A DNA stretch of 24,416 nt from Flavobacterium psychrophilum (GTDB taxonomy: Bacteria; Bacteroidota; Bacteroidia; Flavobacteriales; Flavobacteriaceae), in contig CAMCBB010000013.1 in the NCBI GenBank assembly GCA_945872875.1, forward strand, positions 1 to 24,416, written 5' to 3'. Under the pieces are notes generated by a model. That model was not told where the DNA came from. It saw only the letters and a list, made by a program, of their open reading frames with translations, and did not search any database. This document shows positions 7,692 through 16,080 of this stretch, one piece after another. The first letter of the stretch is position 1; the number at the start of each line of letters is the position of its first letter. The translations under genes were made by a program, and so were the position numbers.

Positions 7692-8543
7692 TTAGTTTTT
7701 AGCTGTTTTTATCACATAAATATGGGAAGAATATTCCATTTTGCGACTTCCGTACCAGTTTGATTTTATTCCGATGAAAAATGCTTTAATAAAATTCATT
7801 TTTCCGGTTTTATATTTTTCAGACAGTAAACTCACATAAAAGCTGTCAAACTTCATTGGAAGCACTTTTACTGAATCTAAATTTTCTTTTGCAAATAATT
7901 TCTTTATTGCTGTTTTAGAAAAATGCCATAAGTGAATTGGAACATCATAGGCAGCCCAAAAATGACCATAATATTTCGCGTCAAAAGAATTAAAATTAGG
8001 TACAGCTATTATTAATGTTCCGGATGGTTTTATTAATCGTTTCAATTCTTTTATCTGATTTTCTAAATTAGGTACATGTTCTAAAACATGCCACATGGTT
8101 ATTATATCAAAAGAATTGCTTTCTAATTCGGATAGATTTTCTGCGAAAGGAACTCCCTTTCTTTTGGCGATTGTTTTTGCTTTTTCGCTAGGTTCTATAC
8201 CAATAACTTCCCATCCGTCTTTTTTTGCAACTGATAAAAAATCACCAACTCCAGCGCCAATATCTAAAATTTTACCTTTTTCAGATTCAGAATTTATTAG
8301 TTTTAATTTGTTTTTTAAAGCTATTGATTTAACAAATTGATACATTTTTTCAAACAAAGATTTGTTTCCATCTGTATGTGAAATGTAGTCAACGCTTTCA
8401 TAATAACTTGGAAGTTTTTCTAAAGAAGGTTGCGGATGCGTAATTAACATATCCAACTCTTCATCATGTAACAACTCAAAAGTCTCTTGCGATACCGAAT
8501 AATCTTTTACGTTTAAAAAATGTTTGGCGTTTGTAATATTCAT
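7692..8543 (-). CDS. Class I SAM-dependent methyltransferase
   Basis: 283 residues from the ATG at 8543. A family-specific N-terminus (LNVKDYSVSQETFELLHDEELDMLITHPQP) precedes the Rossmann core: motif I GKILDIGAGVGDFLSVAKK, the acidic end of strand 2 WEVIGIEPS, motif II FDIITMWHVLEHVPN and motif III IKPSGTLIIAVPNFNS. A C-terminal region follows with HLWHFSKTAIKKLF. Ubiquinone/glycan-type methyltransferases look similar, but the substrate cannot be read from sequence. A TTG start 10 codons upstream (8573) is less likely: the ATG has an AAGAGAA-like ribosome site 5' of it. The gene follows mnmG on the same strand, with a parS-like site in the gap. Confidence 0.85.
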   Translation of the reverse strand: MNITNAKHFLNVKDYSVSQETFELLHDEELDMLITHPQPSLEKLPSYYESVDYISHTDGNKSLFEKMYQFVKSIALKNKLKLINSESEKGKILDIGAGVGDFLSVAKKDGWEVIGIEPSEKAKTIAKRKGVPFAENLSELESNSFDIITMWHVLEHVPNLENQIKELKRLIKPSGTLIIAVPNFNSFDAKYYGHFWAAYDVPIHLWHFSKTAIKKLFAKENLDSVKVLPMKFDSFYVSLLSEKYKTGKMNFIKAFFIGIKSNWYGSRKMEYSSHIYVIKTAKN

Positions 8544-8576
8544 TAAATTCTCTTTATTAATAGGTGTTTGCAAAGT

Positions 8577-8592
8577 AGTTTCACGTGGAACA
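8577..8592. promoter_or_regulatory. parS-like site 1 (ParB binding site candidate)
   Basis: The top strand reads AGTTTCACGTGGAACA, whose complement is TGTTCCACGTGAAACT. That is 15 of 16 matches to the widely conserved parS consensus TGTTNCACGTGAAACA. It sits in the small gap between the mnmG stop (8595) and the methyltransferase gene. It is one of three such sites in the window. Confidence 0.75.
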
Positions 8593-8594
8593 AA

Positions 8595-10463
8595 TTATCT
8601 ACCCATGTGAATTAATAATACCGAAATGTCGCTTGGCGATACGCCGCTTATTCTAGAGGCTTGCGAAATAGTGATTGGTCTGATCTTACTTAGCTTTTGT
8701 TTGGCCTCAATAGACATCGATTTGATTTTATTGTAATCGAAATCTATCGGAATTTTCATGTCCTCAAGGCGGGTTAATTTGTCGGCGTTATTTCTTTCTT
8801 TTTCAATATAACCCGAATATTTAACTTGTATTTCTGCTTGTTCTAAAACCTCTCGATCTAAATTATTATCGGCAACATATTGAGCCACTTTCTCAAATTT
8901 TAGAAAATCTTCTAAGTCGATTTGTGGTCTTGAAAATACTTTAAACATCTTATCCGATTGTACAATTGGCGCGCTTCCCTTTTGTTCTAAAACAGGATTT
9001 GTTTCGGCAACGGTAATACTCGTTTCTTTAAAGAAAGAAACCATAGCATCACTTGCGGCAAATTTTTCTTCCATTCTGCGCATTCTTTTTTCGGAAGCCA
9101 ATCCAATTTCAAAACTCTTTGGTGTAAGCCTTGCATCTGCATTGTCTTGTCTTAAAAGCGTTCTGTATTCGGCACGAGAAGTAAACATTCTGTAGGGTTC
9201 TTCTGTTCCTTTTGTAATTAAATCATCAATTAATACACCAATATATGCCTCATCACGCTTTAAAATCATAGGATCTTTTTCCTGCACTTTCAATGCGGCA
9301 TTAATGCCGGCCATTAAACCTTGGGAAGCCGCTTCTTCATATCCTGTAGTTCCGTTTATTTGTCCAGCAAAATACAATCCCTCAACCAATTTGGTTTCCA
9401 AGGTATGTTTCAATTGTGTTGGTGGAAAATAGTCGTATTCAATAGCATATCCAGGACGGAAAAACTTAACATTTTCAAACCCAACAACCGATCGTAATGC
9501 TTTAAATTGAATGTCTTCAGGTAAGGAAGTAGAAAAACCATTTACATAAACCTCGCAGGTATTCCACCCTTCTGGTTCGATGAATAATTGATGTCTTTCT
9601 TTGTCTGCAAAACGATTTATTTTATCTTCAATAGACGGGCAGTACCGTGGTCCAAGTGATTTAATACGTCCATTAAACATAGGAGAGCGATCAAATCCTT
9701 CACGTAAAATATCATGTACATTTAAAGAAGTATATGTCATGTGACAAAGCCTTTGATGCACCAATGGTTTGGTTTCATCAGAATATGAAAATTTATCAGG
9801 ACGCACATCTCCAGGTTCTTCATTCATTTTAGAATAATCTAAAGAACGGCCGTCAACACGAGGTGGTGTGCCGGTTTTCATTCTTCCGGCTTCAAAACCA
9901 ACTTTAACCAAATCCTCGGTGATTCCGTAGGCAGCACTTTCGCCGGCTCTTCCTCCTCCAAATTGTTTATCGCCAATATGAATTAATCCATTTAAAAAAG
10001 TTCCGTTGGTTAAAACGACTGTTTTCGCTTTAATAGTTATGCCAAGAGAAGTTTTAATTCCTTCTATTTTTCCGTTATTAATTACTAATCCGGAGACCAT
10101 TTCTTGATAGAAATCTAAATTTGGCGTGTTTTCCAACATCATACGCCATTCTTCAGAAAAACGCATTCTATCCGATTGTACTCTAGGCGACCACATGGCA
10201 GGGCCTTTAGATTTATTAAGCATTTTAAACTGAATTGCGGTTTTATCAGAAACAATCCCAGAATATCCACCAAGCGCATCAATTTCTCTTACAATTTGCC
10301 CTTTGGCTATACCTCCCATAGCGGGATTGCAAGACATTTGGGCAATATTTTGCAAACTCATAGTAACCAATAAAGTTTTAGATCCTAAATTGGCTGCTGC
10401 TGCAGCTGCCTCACAACCTGCGTGACCTGCTCCTACTACAATAACATCGTATGTGTTAAACAT
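8595..10463 (-). CDS. mnmG: tRNA uridine-5-carboxymethylaminomethyl modification enzyme MnmG (GidA)
   Basis: 622 residues, the full-length form. The N-terminal FAD-binding motif is DVIVVGAGHAGCEAA (residues 6-20), then MSCNPAMGGIAKGQIVREIDALGG near 45-70. Other MnmG signatures are MKTGTPPRVDGRSLDYSKM near 200, the substrate-side FRPGYAIEYDYFPPTQL near 340, and GLYFAGQINGTTGYEEAASQGLMAGINAAL near 365-395. The C-terminal helical domain ends ASRISGVSPSDISVLLIHMGR. With MnmE it adds the cmnm5 group to U34 of certain tRNAs, using FAD and 5,10-methylenetetrahydrofolate in the cytoplasm. It is flanked by parS-like sites on both sides. No clear -7 box was found in the 107-base gap upstream, so it may be read from ybeY. 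Confidence 0.97.
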   Translation of the reverse strand: MFNTYDVIVVGAGHAGCEAAAAAANLGSKTLLVTMSLQNIAQMSCNPAMGGIAKGQIVREIDALGGYSGIVSDKTAIQFKMLNKSKGPAMWSPRVQSDRMRFSEEWRMMLENTPNLDFYQEMVSGLVINNGKIEGIKTSLGITIKAKTVVLTNGTFLNGLIHIGDKQFGGGRAGESAAYGITEDLVKVGFEAGRMKTGTPPRVDGRSLDYSKMNEEPGDVRPDKFSYSDETKPLVHQRLCHMTYTSLNVHDILREGFDRSPMFNGRIKSLGPRYCPSIEDKINRFADKERHQLFIEPEGWNTCEVYVNGFSTSLPEDIQFKALRSVVGFENVKFFRPGYAIEYDYFPPTQLKHTLETKLVEGLYFAGQINGTTGYEEAASQGLMAGINAALKVQEKDPMILKRDEAYIGVLIDDLITKGTEEPYRMFTSRAEYRTLLRQDNADARLTPKSFEIGLASEKRMRRMEEKFAASDAMVSFFKETSITVAETNPVLEQKGSAPIVQSDKMFKVFSRPQIDLEDFLKFEKVAQYVADNNLDREVLEQAEIQVKYSGYIEKERNNADKLTRLEDMKIPIDFDYNKIKSMSIEAKQKLSKIRPITISQASRISGVSPSDISVLLIHMGR

Positions 10464-10518
10464 AAATTTTTTGAATTAGAACTATTATTTAGTTGTAAAT
10501 AACACTCTGTTTTATAAT

Positions 10519-10534
10519 TGTTCCATGTGGAACA
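10519..10534. promoter_or_regulatory. parS-like site 2 (CATGTG variant)
   Basis: TGTTCCATGTGGAACA is a nearly perfect 16-bp palindrome (one central pair off). It differs from the parS consensus TGTTNCACGTGAAACA at two positions. It lies in the mnmG-ybeY gap, 56 bases from site 3. Confidence 0.6.
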
Positions 10535-10570
10535 TTGCAATTAGTTGTAATAAATTTTTAATTAACTTAG

Positions 10571-10990
10571 TTAATGTTCCACGTGAAACATTTTGATTTT
10601 TTCATCTTCTTTAGACCGCATTAACTTCTCGTCCTCGTCGGATTTGTCTTTGTATCCGCAATAATGAAGCACTCCATGAACCATAACTCTTTTTAATTCT
10701 TCTTCAAATGTAACCTTAAATTCAGCAGCGTTCTCAAGAACACGCTCCGTAGAAATAAATATGTCTCCGTGTAACTCTTTTCCAACTGAATAATCAAAAG
10801 AAATGATGTCTGTTAAGGTGTCATGATTTAAATATTGTTCGTTTAAACCAAGCAAGTATTCGTCATCACAGAAAATATAATTGATCTCGCCCTCCTTCTT
10901 GTCTTCAGAAACAATAACACTAGAAATCCAATTAGAGAACTGCTCTTCGTTGTTTAATTCAAAATCGTTTTCGTAGTTAAAACTTATCAT
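10571..10990 (-). CDS. ybeY: Endoribonuclease YbeY (16S rRNA maturation factor)
   Basis: 139 residues. Family features are the region INYIFCDDEYLLGLNEQYLNHDTLTDIISFDY (YLNHdT.TDvlSF), GDIFIS and the metal motif HGVLHYCGYKDK (105-116). YbeY is a small metal-dependent RNase involved in 16S rRNA 3' maturation and ribosome quality control. The usual motif is HGxLHxxGYDH. Here the third histidine position is aspartate (D115), an alternative ligand. The start overlaps the DUF4175 stop by four bases (ATGA), indicating translational coupling. The last residues (MFHVEH) are encoded by a parS-like palindrome, so the 3' end carries two kinds of information. Confidence 0.93.
   Translation of the reverse strand: MISFNYENDFELNNEEQFSNWISSVIVSEDKKEGEINYIFCDDEYLLGLNEQYLNHDTLTDIISFDYSVGKELHGDIFISTERVLENAAEFKVTFEEELKRVMVHGVLHYCGYKDKSDEDEKLMRSKEDEKIKMFHVEH
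10575..10590. promoter_or_regulatory. parS-like site 3 (perfect consensus) inside ybeY
   Basis: TGTTCCACGTGAAACA matches the parS consensus TGTTNCACGTGAAACA at every position. It overlaps the last codons of ybeY. It is the strongest of the three ParB site candidates. Confidence 0.8.
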
Positions 10991-13900
10991 TTATTAAAAT
11001 ATTCTTGAACCTTCTGGTTATAATTTGACCGCAAAGGTAAGGTTTGTCTGTTTAAAATTTCTACACTATTGATATATTCTTGTAAACGAGCTGGTAAAGC
11101 TGTGGCTGTATTCGTAAAATCTTTTTTAGAAGTTTCTGCCTGGCGTTTCTTTTCTTCCCCTTGTTGTTGTACTGCCTTTTCTAGTTTTAATAATTCGTAC
11201 TTTACATTTAATATTTTTTGAAGCACTTGATTGTTAAATCCTTTGTTAAGTAGCTGTTTTTCAATCTGTTTCATCTGTTCAAGAGCGCTTTTCCCTTGAT
11301 TTCCAATACCTTGCTTATCTAATTCTTTTTGCAAAGACTCTCTTAACTGCTGCTGTTCTTTATAAATTTCCATGATTGCTTTAGCGTCTCCTTCACCATC
11401 TTGACCGTTTTCACCATCAGAATCTCCTTGGCCGGAACTGCCGGAACCTGATTTACCGTCTTTTCCTTGCGTGCCTTTTCCGTCTTTACCGCCTTCTTTA
11501 CCATCCCCTGGTTTTTCGCCGGGCTTTTGTCCCGGTTTGTCACCAGGTTTCATTCCGTCTTTCATTTTCTTTTCTAAATCACCTTGTTTTTTAATTATGT
11601 CGGGCAACTGCGATTCGCCGCCAGATCCTTTCCCTGGTGAAGGCTTCCCTTTTCCTTTTCCAGATCCCGACATTTGCATAGACATTTGCATATTGTTTAA
11701 TAAAGAAGCGAGCATGTCAGCAAGTTTATTTGAAGCGCTAATCGCAAACTGTTGATAGGAAACGCCTTTAAAAACATCGGCTTCAGCCAAAGTTTCTAAA
11801 GATTTTTCTATATTGTATTGCACATTTCCAACTTCGGCGGTAACGCCCTCTGAAAGTTTTGGATTTCGTAAAGAAAGGGCAAACAAACTATCGTCAACAT
11901 GCTTAAATTCTTGTTTTAAATCCTGCTGAATTTTAAGATTTTTATTAAATGAGGGAGAGCCTCTTTTCAATCCTTTAAATTGTCCCATAACCGATTCCTG
12001 TGAAAAGGAATAGGCCAATAAATTATCTAATATTTGTCGCAACATAGCTACATCCTCCTCCATTTGTTCCTGTTCGCCCATTTCCATACTCGATTGCATG
12101 TCTTGGCTCATTTGCTTCATTTTCTTGGAAGCACTTTTTTGTTTAGGTTTCGCGCCTTCTTTTGATTTTTTCTGCAATTGATCAGAAGCTTTTTTCAAAT
12201 CCTCGTCAATGCTTTTTTCTTTGTCGTCTGTATTAGGAAGATCAACCGGAGCTTTCAACTCTTTATTGTCTTTTTCAAGTTCTTTTAATTCCTCCTGAAT
12301 TTTATCAAACTCTTTATTAATTTCATTTTGCTTCTCTGCACTGTTTTCTTTATCGTCTTCAGCCAATTTATCTTGCTTTTCAGATAGCTTATCTAACTTA
12401 TCGGCAATTTGCTCTGCTTTCTTTTCAACGTAATATTTTTTTGTAAGCTCAACTAATTGCTGCAAACTTTTGGTTTGATTTTTACTTTGCTGTTTCAGCT
12501 TGTCCATTTTATCGAACAGCTCCTCTTTTTGAAGTTTTTCATTCAATTTTTGAAGCTCTTCTAATAACTTGTTGTTCTTTTCTAGATCTTTTTCAACTTT
12601 ATCTAAACGGTCTTTTAAAAGCTCTTTAACCTCGTCTTTCTTTTCAGTTTTAACTTTATCTAGATTTTCTTTCATTTTTTCGGCAAAATTCTTCATCAAC
12701 TCATCTTGTTGCTTTTGCTTATTAAGAAAATCTTCTACTTTTTGTTGTTCTTTAAACTCTAAATTGTCTTTTTCTTTTCCCATCTTTTGCAACTTTTCCA
12801 TCTCGTTAAGTTGCTTGTCTTGGGTTTTTAAAGACTTCTCCATTGCGTTGATGTTGTCATTTTGCTGCTGCAATAATTGATCTTCTTTTTCAGATTGTGT
12901 GGCGATTCTATTTGAAAAAACAGAAGACTTGGTGCTCTTGTAATTATGAAACGCATCATTATCAAAAATCTCGAAATAATACTCATAAGAAACTCCTTCT
13001 TCAACTGGAAGGTTGCTAGGGAAAGCAAAAACAAATTGATCGTAAACATCGCGTTTAACCGCAATAGTTGCTTTTTTCGCGCTTGTAGGCTTGTCTTTAG
13101 GATAATAAACCACCTGAAGCTTAGAAAGCCCGTAATCGTCTGAAACTTGTCCCAATAAAAAGCTTTTGTCAATTTTTAAACTATCAGGCGCATTTCCAAC
13201 TGAAATAGCAGGAAACTGATCTTTTACAACGGTAATTTGATAGTTAAGCTTTTCGTAGTTCTGAATTTTAGAATTCGATGTTACTATTTGATAATTTATG
13301 TTTTGAATAATACTTTTTGAAAGCGAGAATTGGTTTTCGTTTTTAGAGAAAGAATATTTTGCTGCTTCATTTTGCCATTCCACTTTTTGAGTGGCCACCG
13401 TGTTCATTCTCCAAGTAACTTTGGTTCCCTCTGGAACGACGGCGTTACCGGTGCCTTTAATGACTTCTGCTTTTTTATTTAAATACGATGGAAAATTTAA
13501 AACCATTTCGAAATTAGCAATCGTAGGAACGGTTACTACATTCAGCTCGTAATCATTAGAAACAACTGCATTGGCTTCTAGATGAAACTCTAAATTGGCT
13601 TTTGGTTTTGCTATCACAAATTGAAATTCCCCTGGCTTTGTAGTTTCCATAAAATAACTTTCCTCGCCAATAAAAATCATCGTATTTTCTGGAACAACTT
13701 TACCTACAGTCTTTACTTTTAAAACAAAATCTTGGTTTTGTTCTGTTTGTAAATTTGAATTCACAACTTGAAATTCAAATGGAGCAGGTGGGAAAAACTG
13801 CTGTTTATAATGCACCACTCGATTCAAGCTTTGAGAAATAAAATTACTGTATCCTGTAATGTAGAAAAAAGCAAAAAACAACAAAGGAATTAATGCAATT

Positions 13901-14361
13901 GGGGCGTATTTTTTGTTTTTGCTGAAATTTATTGCTTTTACAAACGGGATGGGTTGCAGCGTTTTGGCTTTTTGATCTATAGAAGCTAGCAACAATTCGG
14001 AAGAATTGGAATCCTGAGAAAGTTGTAAAAAATTAGTTAATTTATCCCCTACTTCACTAAAATGATTTCCTATAATTTTGGAAGCATCATCATAATTAAT
14101 TCCGTTTTGAAGCTTAAATAATTTTGAAATTGGAAATAAAATAAATCGGAGCAATAAAAAAAGTTCTACCACTATAAATGTCCAAAACAAAAGCGTTCTC
14201 GAATTTGGCTTCAGCCAAAAAAAGTACTCAATACTTAGGGTAATAAGAAAATAAAGTAAGCCGATTCCAATAAAAAAAATACTTCCACGCAACAATTCGT
14301 TGGTGTAATATTTCTTTATAAACTGCTCTAGTTTAAGGTAAATGTTATTGCTGTTTTCCAA
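10987..14361 (-). CDS. DUF4175 family giant membrane protein with coiled-coil and Gly/Lys-rich segments
   Basis: 1124 residues. Three membrane segments are visible near the N-terminus: about 27-49 (IFFIGIGLLYFLITLSIEYFFW), 57-77 (LLFWTFIVVELFLLLRFILF) and 152-171 (YAPIALIPLLFFAFFYITGY). A predicted periplasmic beta-rich part follows (about 180-480), then a very long Glu/Lys/Gln coiled coil (about 490-760). After a helical region comes a low-complexity Gly/Lys/Pro/Asp stretch (about 905-1010) containing GKGKGKPSPGKGSGG-type repeats. The layout matches the Bacteroidetes DUF4175 family, whose function is not established. A role as a cell-envelope structural protein is only a guess. It is translationally coupled to ybeY (ATGA overlap). 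Confidence 0.8.
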   Translation of the reverse strand: MENSNNIYLKLEQFIKKYYTNELLRGSIFFIGIGLLYFLITLSIEYFFWLKPNSRTLLFWTFIVVELFLLLRFILFPISKLFKLQNGINYDDASKIIGNHFSEVGDKLTNFLQLSQDSNSSELLLASIDQKAKTLQPIPFVKAINFSKNKKYAPIALIPLLFFAFFYITGYSNFISQSLNRVVHYKQQFFPPAPFEFQVVNSNLQTEQNQDFVLKVKTVGKVVPENTMIFIGEESYFMETTKPGEFQFVIAKPKANLEFHLEANAVVSNDYELNVVTVPTIANFEMVLNFPSYLNKKAEVIKGTGNAVVPEGTKVTWRMNTVATQKVEWQNEAAKYSFSKNENQFSLSKSIIQNINYQIVTSNSKIQNYEKLNYQITVVKDQFPAISVGNAPDSLKIDKSFLLGQVSDDYGLSKLQVVYYPKDKPTSAKKATIAVKRDVYDQFVFAFPSNLPVEEGVSYEYYFEIFDNDAFHNYKSTKSSVFSNRIATQSEKEDQLLQQQNDNINAMEKSLKTQDKQLNEMEKLQKMGKEKDNLEFKEQQKVEDFLNKQKQQDELMKNFAEKMKENLDKVKTEKKDEVKELLKDRLDKVEKDLEKNNKLLEELQKLNEKLQKEELFDKMDKLKQQSKNQTKSLQQLVELTKKYYVEKKAEQIADKLDKLSEKQDKLAEDDKENSAEKQNEINKEFDKIQEELKELEKDNKELKAPVDLPNTDDKEKSIDEDLKKASDQLQKKSKEGAKPKQKSASKKMKQMSQDMQSSMEMGEQEQMEEDVAMLRQILDNLLAYSFSQESVMGQFKGLKRGSPSFNKNLKIQQDLKQEFKHVDDSLFALSLRNPKLSEGVTAEVGNVQYNIEKSLETLAEADVFKGVSYQQFAISASNKLADMLASLLNNMQMSMQMSGSGKGKGKPSPGKGSGGESQLPDIIKKQGDLEKKMKDGMKPGDKPGQKPGEKPGDGKEGGKDGKGTQGKDGKSGSGSSGQGDSDGENGQDGEGDAKAIMEIYKEQQQLRESLQKELDKQGIGNQGKSALEQMKQIEKQLLNKGFNNQVLQKILNVKYELLKLEKAVQQQGEEKKRQAETSKKDFTNTATALPARLQEYINSVEILNRQTLPLRSNYNQKVQEYFNK

Positions 14362-14480
14362 ATTAATTTATGCCTTATTTATAACCGATAAAAGTAGTAA
14401 TTTCTATCTAGAATAAAAGTTAATTATTTCTAAAACGGAATTTTTAGAAACATACCCTAATTTAACTTCCAACTTCTGAT

Positions 14481-14488
14481 TATCTTTG
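14481..14488 (+). promoter_or_regulatory. -7 promoter box for gltX
   Basis: TATCTTTG is an exact TAnnTTTG match. The gltX ATG is 52 bases further on, giving a leader of roughly 45 nucleotides. No good -33 TTG is seen at the expected spacing. Confidence 0.55.
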
Positions 14489-14540
14489 CAGCACTCTTCG
14501 ACAAGCTCAGAGCAAAAATGAATTAATTATTATATAAAAA

Positions 14541-16049
14541 ATGTCTAAACAAGTTCGTGTGCGTTTTGCACCAAGTCCCACTGGACCACTACATATTGGA
14601 GGTGTAAGAACCGCTCTTTTTAATTATTTATTTGCCAAAAAAAATAACGGTGTTTTTTATCTTCGAATTGAAGATACCGATCAAAATCGATTTGTTCCTG
14701 GGGCAGAAGAATATATTTTAGAAGCTTTAAATTGGTTAGGAATTGCACCTAGCGAAACGATTGGAATAAATGAAAAATTTGGTCCTTATCGTCAATCTGA
14801 AAGAAAACACTTGTACAAGCAATATGCTGATCAGTTGATAAATTCGGGTTGGGCTTATTATGCTTTCGATACTCAAGAGGCCTTAGATGCGCATAGAAAA
14901 CAACACGAAGCAGAAGGAAAAACGTTTATTTATAATTGGCATAACCGTGAAAAATTAGACACTTCTTTAGTGCTTTCTGAAGAAGAAACTAACCAAAGAA
15001 TTGCTTCGGGTGCAGATTATGTTATTCGATTTAAAACACCGGTTAACGAAACATTGCATTTACAAGATATTATTCGAGGTGATATAAAATTTGAAACTAA
15101 TTTATTAGATGATAAAGTTTTATTCAAGTCGGATGGAATGCCAACTTATCATTTAGCAAATATTGTGGACGACCATTTAATGGAAACTTCGCATGTAATT
15201 CGTGGGGAAGAATGGTTGCCATCGATGCCTTTGCATAGTTTATTATATAAAGCTTTTGGTTGGGAAGCACCTCAATTTGCTCACCTGCCTTTAATTTTAA
15301 AACCAATAGGGAACGGAAAATTATCTAAACGCGATGGTGATAAAATGGGGTTCCCGGTGTTTCCTTTAGAATGGAACGATGCTTCAAGCATGACAAAATC
15401 GATGGGATACAGAGAAAACGGATTTTTTCCAGAGGCCGTAGTGAATTTCTTAGCCTTATTGGGATGGAACGATGGAACCGAAAAGGAGGTTTTTTCCTTA
15501 GAAGAATTATGTGAAAAATTTGATTTAAACCGAGTTCATAAAGCCGGAGCTAAATTTGATCCAGAAAAAAACAAATGGTTCAACCACCACTATTTGCAGG
15601 AACAATCTAACGAAAGTTTAGCAAAGGCATTTGAATTAATTTTGTCTGAAAAAGGAATTTCTACTTCTCTTGATTTAAATAAAATTGTTTCTTTAATAAA
15701 AGAACGCGCTGATTTTGTTACTGATTTTTGGGAATTATCCGATTATTTCTTTTTAGCGCCAACATCGTATGATGAAAAAGCGGTAAAAAACTGGAAAGAA
15801 GAAACACCGGCTTTAATGCAACAATTAATTTCGGTTATTGAAAATATAGGCGATTTCTCTTCCGAAAATATGGAAACCATTATAAAAGATTGGATGACTA
15901 AAAATGAAATTGGAATGGGGAAAGTAATGCAGCCTTTCCGATTGAGTTTAGTTGGAGCCTTAAAAGGGCCTCACCTTTTTGATATTGCTGAAATGATTGG
16001 AAAAGAAGAAACCATTAGAAGGTTAGAATCCGCGATCAAAAATATATAA
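14541..16049 (+). CDS. gltX: Glutamyl-tRNA synthetase
   Basis: 502 residues, full-length class I synthetase. The N-terminal VRVRFAPSPTGPLHIGGVRTALFNYLFAK carries the HIGH-type motif HIGG at about residue 18. YLRIEDTDQNRF, a DGMPTYHLANIVDDHLM core and the KMSKS equivalent KLSKRDGDKMGFP follow, then an alpha-helical anticodon-binding domain (LALLGWNDG, KAGAKFDPEKNKWFN). It charges tRNA-Glu with glutamate. Because a GlnRS gene lies next to it, it is probably a discriminating GluRS. The start is the first ATG after the -7 box that gives the conserved N-terminus. It converges with glnS, and a shared hairpin lies between them. Confidence 0.97.
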   Translation: MSKQVRVRFAPSPTGPLHIGGVRTALFNYLFAKKNNGVFYLRIEDTDQNRFVPGAEEYILEALNWLGIAPSETIGINEKFGPYRQSERKHLYKQYADQLINSGWAYYAFDTQEALDAHRKQHEAEGKTFIYNWHNREKLDTSLVLSEEETNQRIASGADYVIRFKTPVNETLHLQDIIRGDIKFETNLLDDKVLFKSDGMPTYHLANIVDDHLMETSHVIRGEEWLPSMPLHSLLYKAFGWEAPQFAHLPLILKPIGNGKLSKRDGDKMGFPVFPLEWNDASSMTKSMGYRENGFFPEAVVNFLALLGWNDGTEKEVFSLEELCEKFDLNRVHKAGAKFDPEKNKWFNHHYLQEQSNESLAKAFELILSEKGISTSLDLNKIVSLIKERADFVTDFWELSDYFFLAPTSYDEKAVKNWKEETPALMQQLISVIENIGDFSSENMETIIKDWMTKNEIGMGKVMQPFRLSLVGALKGPHLFDIAEMIGKEETIRRLESAIKNI

Positions 16050-16052
16050 AGT

Positions 16053-16080
16053 AAAAAGAGGCCTAACAGCCTCTTTTTTT
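16053..16080. terminator. Bidirectional terminator between gltX and glnS
   Basis: AAAAAGAGGC pairs with GCCTCTTTTT around a 6-base loop (CTAACA). The plus strand continues with T-runs (16074-16081), and the minus strand reads A-rich to the other side. It overlaps the first base of the glnS stop codon and can end both genes. Confidence 0.85.

Noticed and set aside
8544-8573. Ten-codon N-terminal extension of the methyltransferase
   Set aside because: It begins with TTG, while an ATG with a better ribosome site lies downstream and fits the family N-terminus.
11343-11755. Reading frames on both strands over the DUF4175 low-complexity segment
   Set aside because: They are shadows of the Gly/Lys/Pro-rich coding region of the large protein; their own composition is biased and they have no family match.
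14362-14480. Riboswitch or T-box leader for gltX
   Set aside because: No specifier-loop, T-box sequence or aptamer fold was recognisable, and the likely leader after the -7 box is only about 45 bases.
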